The notes under the pieces were generated by a model, which had not been told where the DNA came from, searched no databases, and was given only the letters and a program-made list of their open reading frames with translations. Below are positions 45,704-55,563 of a stretch of 64,000 nt of DNA, one piece after another. This DNA comes from Spartobacteria bacterium. Its GTDB lineage: Bacteria > Verrucomicrobiota > Verrucomicrobiia > Chthoniobacterales > UBA10450. Numbering within the stretch: position 1 is the stretch's first letter; each line of letters starts with the position of its first letter. The stretch is taken from positions 1 to 64,000 of the forward strand of contig PLCN01000011.1 in the NCBI GenBank assembly GCA_003134785.1, in the 5' to 3' direction. The translations under genes were made by a program, and so were the position numbers.

Positions 45704-48700
45704 CTATGGCAGCGCGTAAACTTCGACGAGTCCCACGCCGGTCCCGTCGTTCACCCCTTGCGCGATCGCAGTGTAAGCTCCCGGCGCCAGGGTGGCGATG
45801 ATCGCTGACTCCGCCGGGTCGCCCGGAGCCAGTCCGCTATTCTGGATGGCGGCGGACTGGTCGCTGGTAATGATCCCGCCCAGTTGCGTGGTCGGCCAAT
45901 CATCGTTCCCCGCTAACGCGCCATTGGCGTCATGGAGCTCGAGCTGCGGGTTGGCCAGAGCGTTATTGATCCCGAAGGGGATTAAGGAGGGGCCGGTGGC
46001 GCGGATAAGTACTGTCGAGGCCTGGTCCACGACAATAAAGCCGCCGATCATGACGTTGTCTCCTGTCTGGATAAATCCTCGCGTACTGATGTTGGCGAGG
46101 GTGGCTCCGTTATTCGGGCTTAAGTCGTACACTTCCACGGTCGCTACGCCTTGCTTGCCGCCCACTCCCTGCACGATCGCGGTGTAACCTCCCGCAGGCA
46201 GCGTCGCTATGATGGCCGGCTCCGCCGGATCGAGTGGGGCCGCGCCGCTGTTTTGGATCGCAGCGACTTGATCGGAGGTAATCACTCCGCCGAGCTGGGT
46301 CGTCTGCCAATCGTCGTTGGTCCCGATGGTGCTGTTGGCATCGTGGAGTTCCAGCTGCGGATCGCTCAACGCGCCCGGGAGACCAAATGATGTGAGCGAA
46401 GGACCCGCGGACCGGATGAGCACGGTCTTGGAGGCGCTCCCCTGGATGATGAAGCCGGCAAATAAGACGTTGTTCCCAGTGCCTACTTGAAGCCGCGTCG
46501 AAATGTTACCCAAGCTGCCGGACGATGGTGTAGGTGTAGGTGTAGGAGTAGAGATAGGCGTGGCGGTAGGCACGGGTGTGGGATTAGGAGTAGGTGTGGT
46601 GGTAGGTACAGGTGTGGGATTAGGAATAGGTGTAGCGGTAGGTATGGGTGTGGGGTTAGGAGTAGGCGTAGTGGTTGGAGCAGGTGTCGGTGTTGGTGTC
46701 GGCAGCTGCCCAAAATTTTGGACTTCAATCGCGCCGATGTCGCTGCCATCGCCTCCGGTCGCGTTAGCGATACTTGGATTGTCCCGTATCCTGGTCAATC
46801 CGCGTTGATCGGTTGTTAGACCGAAGGACTTTCCGGCGTCGATCGCCGGGCTGTTTGATGTCAGGTTAAAGGTGTCGGTCGGTCCGCCATTGTTCGACGG
46901 CGGCCCGAGCACGCCCGCGTTCAAGACCGAGGCATCGGTGCCTTTGATGTCTCCGATGGCGGTAAAGCCCGTGCTATGGTCGGCGGTACCTAACAAGTTG
47001 TAACCACCAGAGGTGAATGCGCCGTCAACATCCGCGCCGGCGCCGCCGTTCGCGGTGTTGTTCGCGCTGATCGTGTCCCTCACGATCGCGGCGCCTCCGC
47101 TAAGGTTTGCGATCCCGCCACTGGCTGGACCTGGCGAACCGTTGCCACCGGGGCCGGTGCCTCCACTGCTGTTGCCGCCGGCATTGCTGCTTATCGTGCA
47201 AGCCGTCATCGTGATCTGCCCCGCGTTGCAGATAGCTCCTCCATGTGCCGCGCCACCGTTACCACCGGTGCTGCCGCCGTTGCCGCCGTTACCACCGCGA
47301 GCGATGTTCCCGAAGAAGGAACAACTGGTGAGCGTCAGAGAATGGGCTGCCTCGTTGAAGACCGCACCGCCCTGGCCCGCGCCGCCATTGCCGCCGGGCC
47401 CTCTGGTTATGCCGGCTCCGGCGTTACCGCCCGTAGCCGTATTTCCGGAAAACGTGCAGCGATTCAGGATGAGAGTGCCGGCGCTATAAATCGCGCCGCC
47501 GTTTCCCTTGGCGCCAGAGCCGCCTGGGCCGGAGCCGTTGCCGCCAGTTGCGCTATTTCCGGTGAACATGCAGTCATTCACGGTCAAGGAACTTGCGTTA
47601 AGAATCCCGCCACCCGTGCCTGCTTGCCCGGTCGCTCCCGCCGCAAATCCGTCTTGAATCGTTAGGCCAGAAATCACGCTGGTGCCGCTGGAGAAATTGA
47701 AAACGCGGACTGTGCCATTCCCGCTGACAGCCAGCGCCCGCGCACCAGGTCCAACGATGGTAACGGAATTGCTGATCGTGAGGCCGCCTAGAGTCGCCTG
47801 TAAAGTGATAACGCCCGTCACCTGGTTCTTGAAGCTAACGGTAGATCCAGAAGTAGCGTTGGCCGCATTGATAGCTTCGCGGAGCGCGCAATCGGCGAAG
47901 CTACAGGCCCCATCGTCGTGATCGTCAGTCGTTGTGACCACAAAGGCGGGCCCAGTCTGGATGGCATCCATTTCGACCGCGCCGATATCGCTGCCGTCGC
48001 CCCCACTCGCGTTGGATATGCTGGGAATATCAACTGGCCGCGGCGATCCACGTTGATCGGCGGTCAGGCTGAAGCTCTTGCCTTTGTCCCAGGCCGGACT
48101 GCCGGGAAGCAAAGCCATCGTTTGCGTTGGGCCGCCGTTGTCTTGCAGCGGGCCGAGCTTGGGATCGGTATTGATCTGGTCACCGGCAGCGGTGAGGAGA
48201 CCGTTGGCATTGTCACTGCTTAAGTTGTAACCATGCGACGTGACGCTCGCGCCCGGGCCAGTACTGATAAGATTAGCGCCGGGCGTAGTGTTCGCGCTGT
48301 AGAGGATCGTATCTTCAAGGATCAAGAGACCCCGGCCGTTATTTGTCCCCTGGTTGTAGATACCTCCGCCATTGGGGGCGCTATTGTCGGAAAGCGTGCT
48401 CGTGGTAACGGTGGCGTTCCCCGTATAACCATTACCGTAGCCCTGGTTGTAGATGCCACCCCCAATGGCCGCACTATTCCCGACCAAGGTAGAGTTACGC
48501 ACAGTAAGAGATCCGCTATCATTATAAACCGCGCCGCCGTTCGCTTGGGCAGTATTCTTGGCAAAGGTACAACCGACGATCGTGATCGTACTGGTTTGGC
48601 CCCAGATCGCGCCGCCTACATTACCGCTGTTTTCGTAGAAATAACTATTCTGTACCGTAACAGATGCATTCTCGAAAAAGTTGCCAATCGCTCCACCTTG

Positions 48701-49330
48701 ACCGCCGGTGTTATTGCTAAAAGTGCAGCCATTGATCATTAACTGCGCCGTCGCTGCATTTTCGATGGCGCCCCCTGGGCCGTTGCTTGTGAAAGTGCAG
48801 GAGGTAAGTGTCGCGGGGCCCTCGTTGGTAATAGCGCCCGAACTGTTATTGCTGAAAACGCAGTCGGTGGCAGTCAGCGGGCCATCACTGAAAATCGCCC
48901 CGTATTGGCTGGCATTCGCGCTGAAACTACAGGACGCTAGGGTCAGGTTGCCATGATTTAGGATGCCCCCGGGCTGAAAATCGCCCCCCTGTCCGTTCGT
49001 GATTGAGATACCTGAAATGCTCACGGTAAGACCGCTATTGATGACAAAAAGAAGGACGGTGCCGCTATCCCGTGTCACGGTCAGTTGAGCTTGTCCTGGA
49101 CCGCTTATCGTAACGTTCTTGGTAATCGTCAGAGAACTGTCCAGCTTGATTTGTCCGGTGACGGAGAACTGGATCGTGTCTCCCGCCGCCGCAGCAGCAA
49201 GCGTGTCGCGCAATGTCCCACCGCCGCTATCATTGAGACTGGTGACTGTCCGCGTCGCTGCTTGCGCAGCGCCCGGTCCAATCGCTAGACTGAACACCGC
49301 GATAGCCAGGATAAGCGGGCCCTGTTTCAT
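45704..49330 (-). CDS. Beta-helix (CSLREA) exported protein with long Pro-Thr linker and clade C module
   Basis: The 1208-residue product starts at the ATG at 49330 (GGGCGGGG nearby) with a signal peptide ([20 protein letters not shown]). A beta-helix with variants such as [20 protein letters not shown] is followed by a second one opened by a clear CSLREA motif ([11 protein letters not shown]) with Gly-rich turns. The Q-type ending leads to the longest Pro-Thr linker of the window, about 60 residues coded at 46523-46704. The clade C module ends [10 protein letters not shown]. Just upstream lies a decayed start of a fibre gene. The next gene in the same direction, 42345-45518, begins 185 bases further on and carries the same module clade. 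Confidence 0.88.
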   Translation of the reverse strand: MKQGPLILAIAVFSLAIGPGAAQAATRTVTSLNDSGGGTLRDTLAAAAAGDTIQFSVTGQIKLDSSLTITKNVTISGPGQAQLTVTRDSGTVLLFVINSGLTVSISGISITNGQGGDFQPGGILNHGNLTLASCSFSANASQYGAIFSDGPLTATDCVFSNNSSGAITNEGPATLTSCTFTSNGPGGAIENAATAQLMINGCTFSNNTGGQGGAIGNFFENASVTVQNSYFYENSGNVGGAIWGQTSTITIVGCTFAKNTAQANGGAVYNDSGSLTVRNSTLVGNSAAIGGGIYNQGYGNGYTGNATVTTSTLSDNSAPNGGGIYNQGTNNGRGLLILEDTILYSANTTPGANLISTGPGASVTSHGYNLSSDNANGLLTAAGDQINTDPKLGPLQDNGGPTQTMALLPGSPAWDKGKSFSLTADQRGSPRPVDIPSISNASGGDGSDIGAVEMDAIQTGPAFVVTTTDDHDDGACSFADCALREAINAANATSGSTVSFKNQVTGVITLQATLGGLTISNSVTIVGPGARALAVSGNGTVRVFNFSSGTSVISGLTIQDGFAAGATGQAGTGGGILNASSLTVNDCMFTGNSATGGNGSGPGGSGAKGNGGAIYSAGTLILNRCTFSGNTATGGNAGAGITRGPGGNGGAGQGGAVFNEAAHSLTLTSCSFFGNIARGGNGGNGGSTGGNGGAAHGGAICNAGQITMTACTISSNAGGNSSGGTGPGGNGSPGPASGGIANLSGGAAIVRDTISANNTANGGAGADVDGAFTSGGYNLLGTADHSTGFTAIGDIKGTDASVLNAGVLGPPSNNGGPTDTFNLTSNSPAIDAGKSFGLTTDQRGLTRIRDNPSIANATGGDGSDIGAIEVQNFGQLPTPTPTPAPTTTPTPNPTPIPTATPIPNPTPVPTTTPTPNPTPVPTATPISTPTPTPTPSSGSLGNISTRLQVGTGNNVLFAGFIIQGSASKTVLIRSAGPSLTSFGLPGALSDPQLELHDANSTIGTNDDWQTTQLGGVITSDQVAAIQNSGAAPLDPAEPAIIATLPAGGYTAIVQGVGGKQGVATVEVYDLSPNNGATLANISTRGFIQTGDNVMIGGFIVVDQASTVLIRATGPSLIPFGINNALANPQLELHDANGALAGNDDWPTTQLGGIITSDQSAAIQNSGLAPGDPAESAIIATLAPGAYTAIAQGVNDGTGVGLVEVYALP
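46523..46704 (-). repeat. GTAGGT-type hexamer array coding a long Pro-Thr linker
   Basis: Units of gtaggt, gtgggatta and relatives repeat for about 180 bases and code for PTPTPNPTP on the minus strand. Shorter arrays of the same type precede the module in most of the other giant genes (for example 3171-3240, 9705-9745, 15300-15375, 28425-28495, 36040-36130). Confidence 0.75.
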
Positions 49331-49339
49331 GAATATCCC

Positions 49340-49460
49340 CGCCCTTCAGGAGCAAAGCTAAAAACCCCAAAAAGGAGGCGAGCAGAGGTTTGTGAAACCG
49401 AAGCATGCCTTTTCCCAAAGCGCGCTTGGGGTTGAATCTCCCCAGGCCGTTTCGTTTCAG
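49340..49460 (-). pseudogene. Decayed 5' end of a fibre gene ahead of the 45704 gene
   Basis: The frame on the minus strand reads LKRNGLGRFNPKRALGKGML and RFHKPLLASFLGFL, a clear relative of the fibre proteins' MKRQGVIQPEARVGKAML and EFHKLLLACVLGLL. It stops being related shortly before the ATG at 49330. It lacks a start codon at the equivalent place and is a relic. Confidence 0.65.
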
Positions 49461-49483
49461 TTTTTCGGTGAAGGCGGAGTGTG

Positions 49484-49552
49484 TTTGTGGCCATTCACAG
49501 GGGTACTGTCCCAAATATGCCGCGCGGTTACGCGGAAAGATCGAGATTTCGG
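49484..49552 (-). repeat. Conserved 65-75 bp intergenic element, copy 3
   Basis: Nearly identical to 38902-38976. As there, it follows the stop codon of a 354-residue gene within a few bases and precedes a giant gene. Confidence 0.75.
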
Positions 49553-49558
49553 CTCTTG

Positions 49559-50623
49559 CTACTGGAGGAAGTAAACCTGGACCACGCCGATGCCAGTGGT
49601 CTCGGGCTTGCCTCGCACCTGGGCGGTATATTGGCCGGGTTGAAGAGTGGTAACAAAAGCCGCTTCCAGATCGTTAGTCGGTTGCAGACCAGTAGCTTCG
49701 AGTTCTGCCTGCTGACTACTGCCGTCGGTGCGGACCTTCCAGTCGTCGTTCTCGACCACGATGGCGCCATTCCCGTCCCTTAGCTGAAGAGTGGTATCGG
49801 CCAGCGCATTGGTAATGCCAAAGGCGCTCAAGGAAGGTCCTATCGCGCGCACCACGGCTCTGACCGGCCCGTTCTGGATGATGAAACCCGCGATCATGAG
49901 TTTATCGCCGGGTTGAATAAGACCTCGGGTAGCGATGTTGGCAAGCTGGGCGGGAGACGAGGCGCTGAGATCGAAGGCGTCCACCACTCCTGTGCCAACG
50001 GTGTTGCCCAAGCCGCGCACGACCGCGGTGTAACTGCCTGGAGTAAGGTTCGCGATAATCGCCGACTCGAGGTCATTACTCGGTGCGAACCCGCTCGCGG
50101 CGATCTCCGCGGATTGATCGGCGATGATAAGGCCGCCTGGCTGAGTGACTCTCCAGTCGTCATTGCTCGCAACGATGGCGTTGCTGGCATCATGGATCTC
50201 CAGGGTGGGGTTAGCTAGTGCGTCCGTTATTCCAAAGGGAACGAGCGAAGGGCCAATCGCGCGCACGATGATTTTCTTGGTCGAGCCGGCCGGGCCTTGG
50301 ACGATGAAACCCTCGATCAGGACATTATCATCCGTGCCAACCGGGAGGCGAGTAGAGACGTTAGCGACAAGGCCAGGTATAGCCGTAAACCAGAAGCCGA
50401 CCTGCATGGAAAACTGTCCGCCGCTGAGAATTGTCCCCGCGGCGGCCTGGCCAATGGTTGCGTCCAGCGTCAGGTTTCCCGCGTCCATGCTCGTTCCGCC
50501 GCCGCCGGCAATCACGCCGGTAGAAAGATCAAGGCCGTTGCTTCTCTGTGCAATCAAAGCAAGCGCCAGCGCGAGCGATGCCAGAAGAAACCGGCAGCGA
50601 TCCGCTGTAGTTGAGTTCTTCAT
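49559..50623 (-). CDS. 354-residue exported protein, second copy (GFW domain plus clade B module)
   Basis: This is a close paralogue of 38977-40041 of the same length. It has a signal peptide (RFLLASLALALALIAQRSNG), the GGGG...GQAAAGTILSGGQFSMQVGFW segment and a clade B module ending VVQVYFLQ. The ATG at 50623 lies 49 bases after the stop of the second fibre gene, with AAGGAG in that gap. The pair is therefore likely an operon. Confidence 0.88.
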   Translation of the reverse strand: MKNSTTADRCRFLLASLALALALIAQRSNGLDLSTGVIAGGGGTSMDAGNLTLDATIGQAAAGTILSGGQFSMQVGFWFTAIPGLVANVSTRLPVGTDDNVLIEGFIVQGPAGSTKKIIVRAIGPSLVPFGITDALANPTLEIHDASNAIVASNDDWRVTQPGGLIIADQSAEIAASGFAPSNDLESAIIANLTPGSYTAVVRGLGNTVGTGVVDAFDLSASSPAQLANIATRGLIQPGDKLMIAGFIIQNGPVRAVVRAIGPSLSAFGITNALADTTLQLRDGNGAIVVENDDWKVRTDGSSQQAELEATGLQPTNDLEAAFVTTLQPGQYTAQVRGKPETTGIGVVQVYFLQ

Positions 50624-50672
50624 ATTAGTTCACCGATGCTTTCAGCCGTGGCTCCTTGATTGCGTGTCTGTC

Positions 50673-52121
50673 TCATCGCGGTCCGATAACGATGAAATGG
50701 AAAGCACCCTCGCGATTGGCACATGCAAGGGCGGAAGAATCGCTAACACCACACAAGCTTATCCCGACAGAGCTTGAGCTCGCTCCTGTAGTCAGGGCGA
50801 CTACAACGCCGGTGGGGCCAAAAAAGGGCGTTACTGTTATGATTGGGGCGGCTGGGAAAGGGGTGTCAAAGGTGATCGTGTAAGTAATGGCTCCACCACC
50901 ATCAACGTTGCGAGTCGCCTGAAAACCGACTCCCCTGGAAACAGTTCCGTCCGGATTGATCACGCCGCGAACAATGCGCAGATTCTCTTCCCCGCCCGGC
51001 GCGAAAAGCTGGCCCGTGCTGCCCAGCTTTACATCGCCTCTGACATCCAGTTTTGTTTGCGGCGAATCAGTGCCGACACCCACATTCCCAACCGCATCGA
51101 TCTTAACCTGGTCCACTTCGCCTGCCCCTTTCGCGGCGGTGCGAAAGATGATGCCGGTATCGGAGGCAGCGCCGGGATTTGAGTGACCGATGATGAAGAG
51201 ATTGTTGCCCGCCGCATCGAGGCGGAACGAGTTGTGCGGATCGCCGCCATCATTAGCGAGGAAAAGAGAATTCCCTCCCGGAGAAGCGGGATCGGCCGTC
51301 AGGCCGATGAACACGTTCCCGCGCACGTCGAGCGGCGCGAGCGGCACTGTCGTGCCAATTCCGATTTTGCTGCCGGCCGTCAGAGTTCCACTGACCTGGC
51401 CGTTGCCGGCGATGTTGAAGTTCGCCGGCTGCGGCGAGACCGTGTTCTGAATGTAGTCAGTAGAGCCGGGTGTCGGTGGCCGGGCGTCAGCGAGACGAGA
51501 ATCGCTCGTCAAGACATACTGGCTTGCAGCTATCCCATTTAGCTCGGTGGAATTCGTCGCCGTGGTTGCGGTCGTGGCGTTCGTGGCGTTAGTGGCGTTA
51601 GTGGCGTTAGTGGCATTAGTAGCGTTAGTGGCATTAGTAGCGTTAGCAGCGGTCGTCGCTGTGGTCGCATTAAGGCTGTAAAGCGCATAAGGCGCCGGCG
51701 TGATCGGCTGCCGCGGATCGAGGATGGTCAACGGATTGCCGCTACCCGCAGGCGTGACTCCCACCTCCACAAACCGATCGGCGCCGGGAAACGCGGCGGC
51801 GGTGAAATCCAACTGCACGGTGAAGACTCCGCTTGTTACCTTTACGCCAGGGAGGGTGACAGTCGAGCCGATTTGCGTGCCGGTGCCTGAAGCGGCCGTA
51901 TCGAAGAGCTTGAGTTGCATATCGTAATTGCCATTGGCCGGTACACCGCTGTCATTGAGCCGTCCTTGAAAAGTGAAGGCGCTGCTTTGCGCCCGCGCTC
52001 CGGGGGCAAAAAATAAAAGCCCTAGAACACAGGCGAGCAGCAGTTTATGGAACTCGAGCATTGCCTTGCCAACGCGCGCTTCCGGTTGAATCACACCCTG
52101 ACGCTTCATTTTATTTAACAT
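50673..52121 (-). CDS. Tail-fibre-like exported protein with longer NAT-repeat stalk
   Basis: The 482-residue product starts at the ATG at 52121 (GGAGG-CAGAT spacing) with a signal peptide (LLLACVLGLLFFAPGARAQ). It shares the N-terminal FTFQGRLNDSG...PRQPITPAPYALYSLNA domain with the 40209 protein. It then has about eight uninterrupted NAT triplets, a GIGTTVPLAPLDVRGNVFIG fibre segment and a different C-terminal domain ending FHFIVIGPR. The fibre turns rich in SNNAFFG found in the 40209 protein are absent. The different heads on a common stem resemble phage fibre variation. Confidence 0.82.
   Translation of the reverse strand: MLNKMKRQGVIQPEARVGKAMLEFHKLLLACVLGLLFFAPGARAQSSAFTFQGRLNDSGVPANGNYDMQLKLFDTAASGTGTQIGSTVTLPGVKVTSGVFTVQLDFTAAAFPGADRFVEVGVTPAGSGNPLTILDPRQPITPAPYALYSLNATTATTAANATNATNATNATNATNATNATNATTATTATNSTELNGIAASQYVLTSDSRLADARPPTPGSTDYIQNTVSPQPANFNIAGNGQVSGTLTAGSKIGIGTTVPLAPLDVRGNVFIGLTADPASPGGNSLFLANDGGDPHNSFRLDAAGNNLFIIGHSNPGAASDTGIIFRTAAKGAGEVDQVKIDAVGNVGVGTDSPQTKLDVRGDVKLGSTGQLFAPGGEENLRIVRGVINPDGTVSRGVGFQATRNVDGGGAITYTITFDTPFPAAPIITVTPFFGPTGVVVALTTGASSSSVGISLCGVSDSSALACANREGAFHFIVIGPR
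51557..51670 (-). repeat. Nine-base tandem repeat coding the NAT stalk (482-residue fibre)
   Basis: Units of gttagtggc and gttagtagc repeat in near-perfect tandem and code for Asn-Ala-Thr. The array is longer than at 41376-41450, so unit number has changed between the two paralogues without loss of frame. Confidence 0.75.
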
Positions 52122-52447
52122 ATCTGCCTCCTAAATTTCCCCTGGGTTTCCCGCGGTCTTGGTAAGAAGAGAGTCTGGTAATGGATTGGAGACGCCTGCG
52201 ACGGACTGATTTCTGATCCCTGATCCCTGATTCTCACTCGCATCATGAGAAATTAACCGCGGAGGACGCAGAGAGGGCGGAGTTGGTGAGAGTTTTTTCG
52301 TCCTGTTTCCCCGGCGATCTCTGCGCTCTCCGAGGGGAAGATAAACGGGACGAAGGAAGGCGGAACGGTGCCGGGTTTATCCGCAAGGCTGACCGGTTCG
52401 ACGCAAAGCCGTCAGCCGTTTCAGCCTTCCGGTGAGGGCAGAGGTCG
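52122..52447 (-). promoter_or_regulatory. Upstream region of the second fibre gene
   Basis: This is homologous to 41895-42174 over most of its length, with no gene seen. The remaining spacer from 52511 to 52701, beyond the conserved element, shows nothing I recognise. Confidence 0.5.
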
Positions 52448-52510
52448 TTTGTGGCCATTCACCGGGGTACTGTCCGAAATCTGGCGCGAGGTTACGCGGA
52501 AAATTTGAAA
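52448..52510 (-). repeat. Conserved 65-75 bp intergenic element, copy 4 (diverged)
   Basis: tttgtggccattcaccgggg, tactgtccgaaatctggcgc and gaggttacgcggaaaa match the other copies with several changes. It lies about 325 bases ahead of the fibre gene start. Confidence 0.65.
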
Positions 52511-52701
52511 AATGTTGAATACTACGCTGTCTCGTCGCGCAGCTGCGGCACTACGGCGCGCCAGGCTTCGGGCGCGCAAAGAGAAGTGTCAGAGCGCAGC
52601 TGAGTCTTGCACGATAAGAGTTGCGTGATCTGTGCCCAAACAAAATGTCGCGCCAGAGCAACGCGGCTAGCGGCTGCGGACAGGGATTGAGTGAGTCGCT
52701 G

Positions 52702-55560
52702 CTACCGATCTACTGCTTCTTTCGGCGAGCTGGGCGCGACGAGTTTCTGGAATCCGGCGTGATTCCGCAGCGGATCGAACATTGGATCAAGGCGGAGCAG
52801 CGCAGGAGTGAGCGGCACGCTCTCAACCAGGGCGCCACTGTACGGGATCGAGAGCAGCTTCTGTAAAGCGGCAATCGCGCGGTCGGGCTCTCCGGCCTGC
52901 GCCGCTACCCGGGCGAGAATCTCGAGCTCTCGAGGACCAGTCATCGCGTCTTTCTCGATCGGGATCGCGGCGATCGCGCCTTCGGCCCAAGACAACGCTG
53001 CGGCTTTATTCCCAAGAAACATATTGGTCAGGGCCAAACCTTCAGTCAGGCTATTATTTTCCGGCTGCTCCTCGAGGAAAGATTCCAGTTCGCTACGCGC
53101 CTGTTGCCACGTTTCTTGGGCGCCGGCATGGTCGCCGCCCACTTCTTGCGCCCAGCCTAACCAGAAGCGCCGTTCACCATTGTAAAAACCCAACGCGGAA
53201 TCAGGCTTCACCAATATTTCCTTTAACGCAGCGATGACCGGTGCAGGGTGGCGCTCCAGGATCGCCTGGTAAACTTGTGTCTTTAACACGCTGGGGTCGT
53301 CGACCGCCAGGCGGATCGGAGCAAGGAGGGCCGAAGCCCGCGGCAGGTCGCCCTCCGCTTGTGCGATAGCCGCCATTATCGCGAGCGTGTCGGGATCGTC
53401 CGGTGTAATGTTGAGAACCTGCTCAAGCTTTCGCAGCGCTTCAGGGAAATGGCGGCGTAAGATATGGGTTTGTGCGTGCTGGGTAAGCAGATAAACATTG
53501 CGCGGGTCAAGCCGCTCGGCTTCGTTGAAATACGACTCGCTCTGGTCCCACCGGCCTCTCCTCCGCGCGGCGTAGGCCAGCAATTCAGGAATCCGGCTGC
53601 TATTCGGCAGGAGCTGGCGTGCTTGCTCATAGTAACGCTCGGCACTCTTGTAATCCTTTTGACAGGCGTAATGATAATACCCTTTGGCCAGTACCGCCTC
53701 GCCGAGCTTCGGCTGAAGAGTAAGCGCAGTTTCAGCCGCCCGCCGTGTCTCCTCACGGAGGGCAAGCGTTGGTTGCAGATTTCGTGTGATGTATTCGCGC
53801 GCATCCACGTATGACAGCAACGCCCAGCTAAGGGCGAACTTCGGGTCCAACCGCACCGCTTCCCTGAGATATTTCTGTGCAGCAAGGGCGTTGGCCGGTA
53901 CGTATGTAGTTCTCAGACTATAAGCCAGCCCGCGCAGGTAGGCATCGTGGGCCTCGGGGTTGCCGGTTGGTTTGTCCGCGATAACTTGCTCTTCTTGACC
54001 AGTGAGCTTCGCCCGCAACTGATCAGCGATGGCCCTGGCCACCTCAGTCTCGACTGAGAAGATGTCAATTTGTCTTCTGTCATAGGTGTCGGCCCAAAGA
54101 TGAGAACCGTTGGCCGCTTTGATCAGCTGCACGTTGACGCGCACGGCCCCGCCGCTCTTCTGCACGCTTCCTTCCAGGATGTGGGCGACGCCAAGTTGCC
54201 TAGCGATGTCACGCAGGTTTTCCGGCCGGCTCTTGTAATTTTGCGTAGATGTCCGAGAAATGACTTTCAGGTCAGCAATCTTCGATAAACGCGTCAGAAT
54301 CTCGTCCTGGATTCCCTCGGCCAGGTAGGCGTTGTCTTTGTCTTCACTCAGATTTTCGAAAGGCAACACGGCGATGCCAGTTGAGGGCAAAGGGCGGATG
54401 AAGTCGCTTCTCCAAATGAGGACGCCCACCGCAATCGCCAGACCGGCCAGCGAGGCCGCTGAGATGGCGGCGGCTGGATTGCGCCGCACCCACTTTCGTC
54501 CGCGCGCGAAAATGCCGGTGGGACGGGCGCGAATGGGCTCATGACGAAGCCATCTCTCGACATCCTGGGCGAGCGATTCGGCCTTCTCATAACGCTTTTT
54601 CGGATCCTTCTCCAGGCACTTGAGGCAGATCGTCGCAAGATCGACATCTACTTTTGGATTCCAAAGCCGCGGATTCCGCGGCTCGGTCTCGATGACTAAT
54701 CGAATCGTTTCGTAGGTCGTGCCACCTGCGAATGGCGGCTGGCCGGTGAGCATCTGATAAAAGACCGCGCCAAGTCCGTAAACATCGGCGGCAGCTGTCA
54801 GCTCCCTGGTGCGACCCGCGGCTTGCTCCGGCGCCATGTAGCTCGGAGTGCCCATGACATCGAATGAGTTTGTGACCGTGCTTTCCTGTTCGATCAGGCG
54901 CGCCAAACCGAAATCGGTCAAATGGGGTTCGCCATGTCGATCTAACAAAATGTTGCCTGGCTTAATGTCGCGATGAAGAATTCCGCGCTCATGGGCGAAT
55001 TGAACCGTCCGCGCAATCTTTACCACCAATTCCGCGGCGTGCCGGGTTGACATCCGCTCGCGCCTAACGACCTCGTCGAGCTGACCGCCTTCGACAAATT
55101 TCATACTGAAGTAACAGGAGCCATCGCGCTCGCCGATTTCGTAGATCGGAACGATTTGCGGATGCTCCAGACTGGCCGCCGCCTCCGCCTCGTGACGAAA
55201 TCGTTTCAAATGGGGCGTGCTCGCCCAACGACCAAGGCCAATTACTTTCAGTGCGACTGTGCGATTGAGACTCTTCTGCCGCGCGCGATATACCACACCC
55301 TGACCACCGCGGCCGATTTCCTCGAGCAACTCATAGTCGCCGAAATCCATCTGAATGGGCGCAGCGGCTGGTTCAGGCGCCGCGTCATTTTCCTCCCCGA
55401 ACCCGCCCAAGCCGGTCCTGAACAAACAAATGCTGCAAAAACCTCGCGGTTCGTCCGCGAAGACCGCCGCTCCGCACTTTGCGCAAACTCTGGCCGCGTT
55501 TATCATCCCGGTTCTCTGTCCATCTGTCGTCTCGACTTGTACTGCCCGGAATTCTTTCAT
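52702..55560 (-). CDS. Membrane serine/threonine protein kinase with FlgO/TolB-N-like domain and TPRs
   Basis: The 952-residue protein starts with a zinc-ribbon-like CxxC pair (C26/C29, C42/C45). A complete Hanks-type kinase domain follows at about 76-340: GRGGQGVVY loop, Lys105, Glu124, HRD (196-198), DFG (216-218) and APE (243-245). A membrane helix is at about 363-383. The outer part has a FlgO/TolB-N-like domain (GIAVLPFENLSEDKDNAYLA, AHILEGSVQKSG) and TPR repeats to the end. All key catalytic residues are present, so the kinase should be active. The ATG is three bases after the stop of the sigma factor gene, so the two are translationally linked. From the membrane helix on it is a close relative of the wHTH regulator at 12123-14351. 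Substrates are unknown; the sigma factor is an obvious candidate. Confidence 0.93.
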   Translation of the reverse strand: MKEFRAVQVETTDGQRTGMINAARVCAKCGAAVFADEPRGFCSICLFRTGLGGFGEENDAAPEPAAAPIQMDFGDYELLEEIGRGGQGVVYRARQKSLNRTVALKVIGLGRWASTPHLKRFRHEAEAAASLEHPQIVPIYEIGERDGSCYFSMKFVEGGQLDEVVRRERMSTRHAAELVVKIARTVQFAHERGILHRDIKPGNILLDRHGEPHLTDFGLARLIEQESTVTNSFDVMGTPSYMAPEQAAGRTRELTAAADVYGLGAVFYQMLTGQPPFAGGTTYETIRLVIETEPRNPRLWNPKVDVDLATICLKCLEKDPKKRYEKAESLAQDVERWLRHEPIRARPTGIFARGRKWVRRNPAAAISAASLAGLAIAVGVLIWRSDFIRPLPSTGIAVLPFENLSEDKDNAYLAEGIQDEILTRLSKIADLKVISRTSTQNYKSRPENLRDIARQLGVAHILEGSVQKSGGAVRVNVQLIKAANGSHLWADTYDRRQIDIFSVETEVARAIADQLRAKLTGQEEQVIADKPTGNPEAHDAYLRGLAYSLRTTYVPANALAAQKYLREAVRLDPKFALSWALLSYVDAREYITRNLQPTLALREETRRAAETALTLQPKLGEAVLAKGYYHYACQKDYKSAERYYEQARQLLPNSSRIPELLAYAARRRGRWDQSESYFNEAERLDPRNVYLLTQHAQTHILRRHFPEALRKLEQVLNITPDDPDTLAIMAAIAQAEGDLPRASALLAPIRLAVDDPSVLKTQVYQAILERHPAPVIAALKEILVKPDSALGFYNGERRFWLGWAQEVGGDHAGAQETWQQARSELESFLEEQPENNSLTEGLALTNMFLGNKAAALSWAEGAIAAIPIEKDAMTGPRELEILARVAAQAGEPDRAIAALQKLLSIPYSGALVESVPLTPALLRLDPMFDPLRNHAGFQKLVAPSSPKEAVDR

Positions 55561-55563
55561 TGG

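Noticed and set aside
38902-52510. The four-copy intergenic element as an intact insertion sequence
   Set aside because: No transposase frame, no second matching end and no target duplication were seen. It was kept only as a repeat of unknown role.
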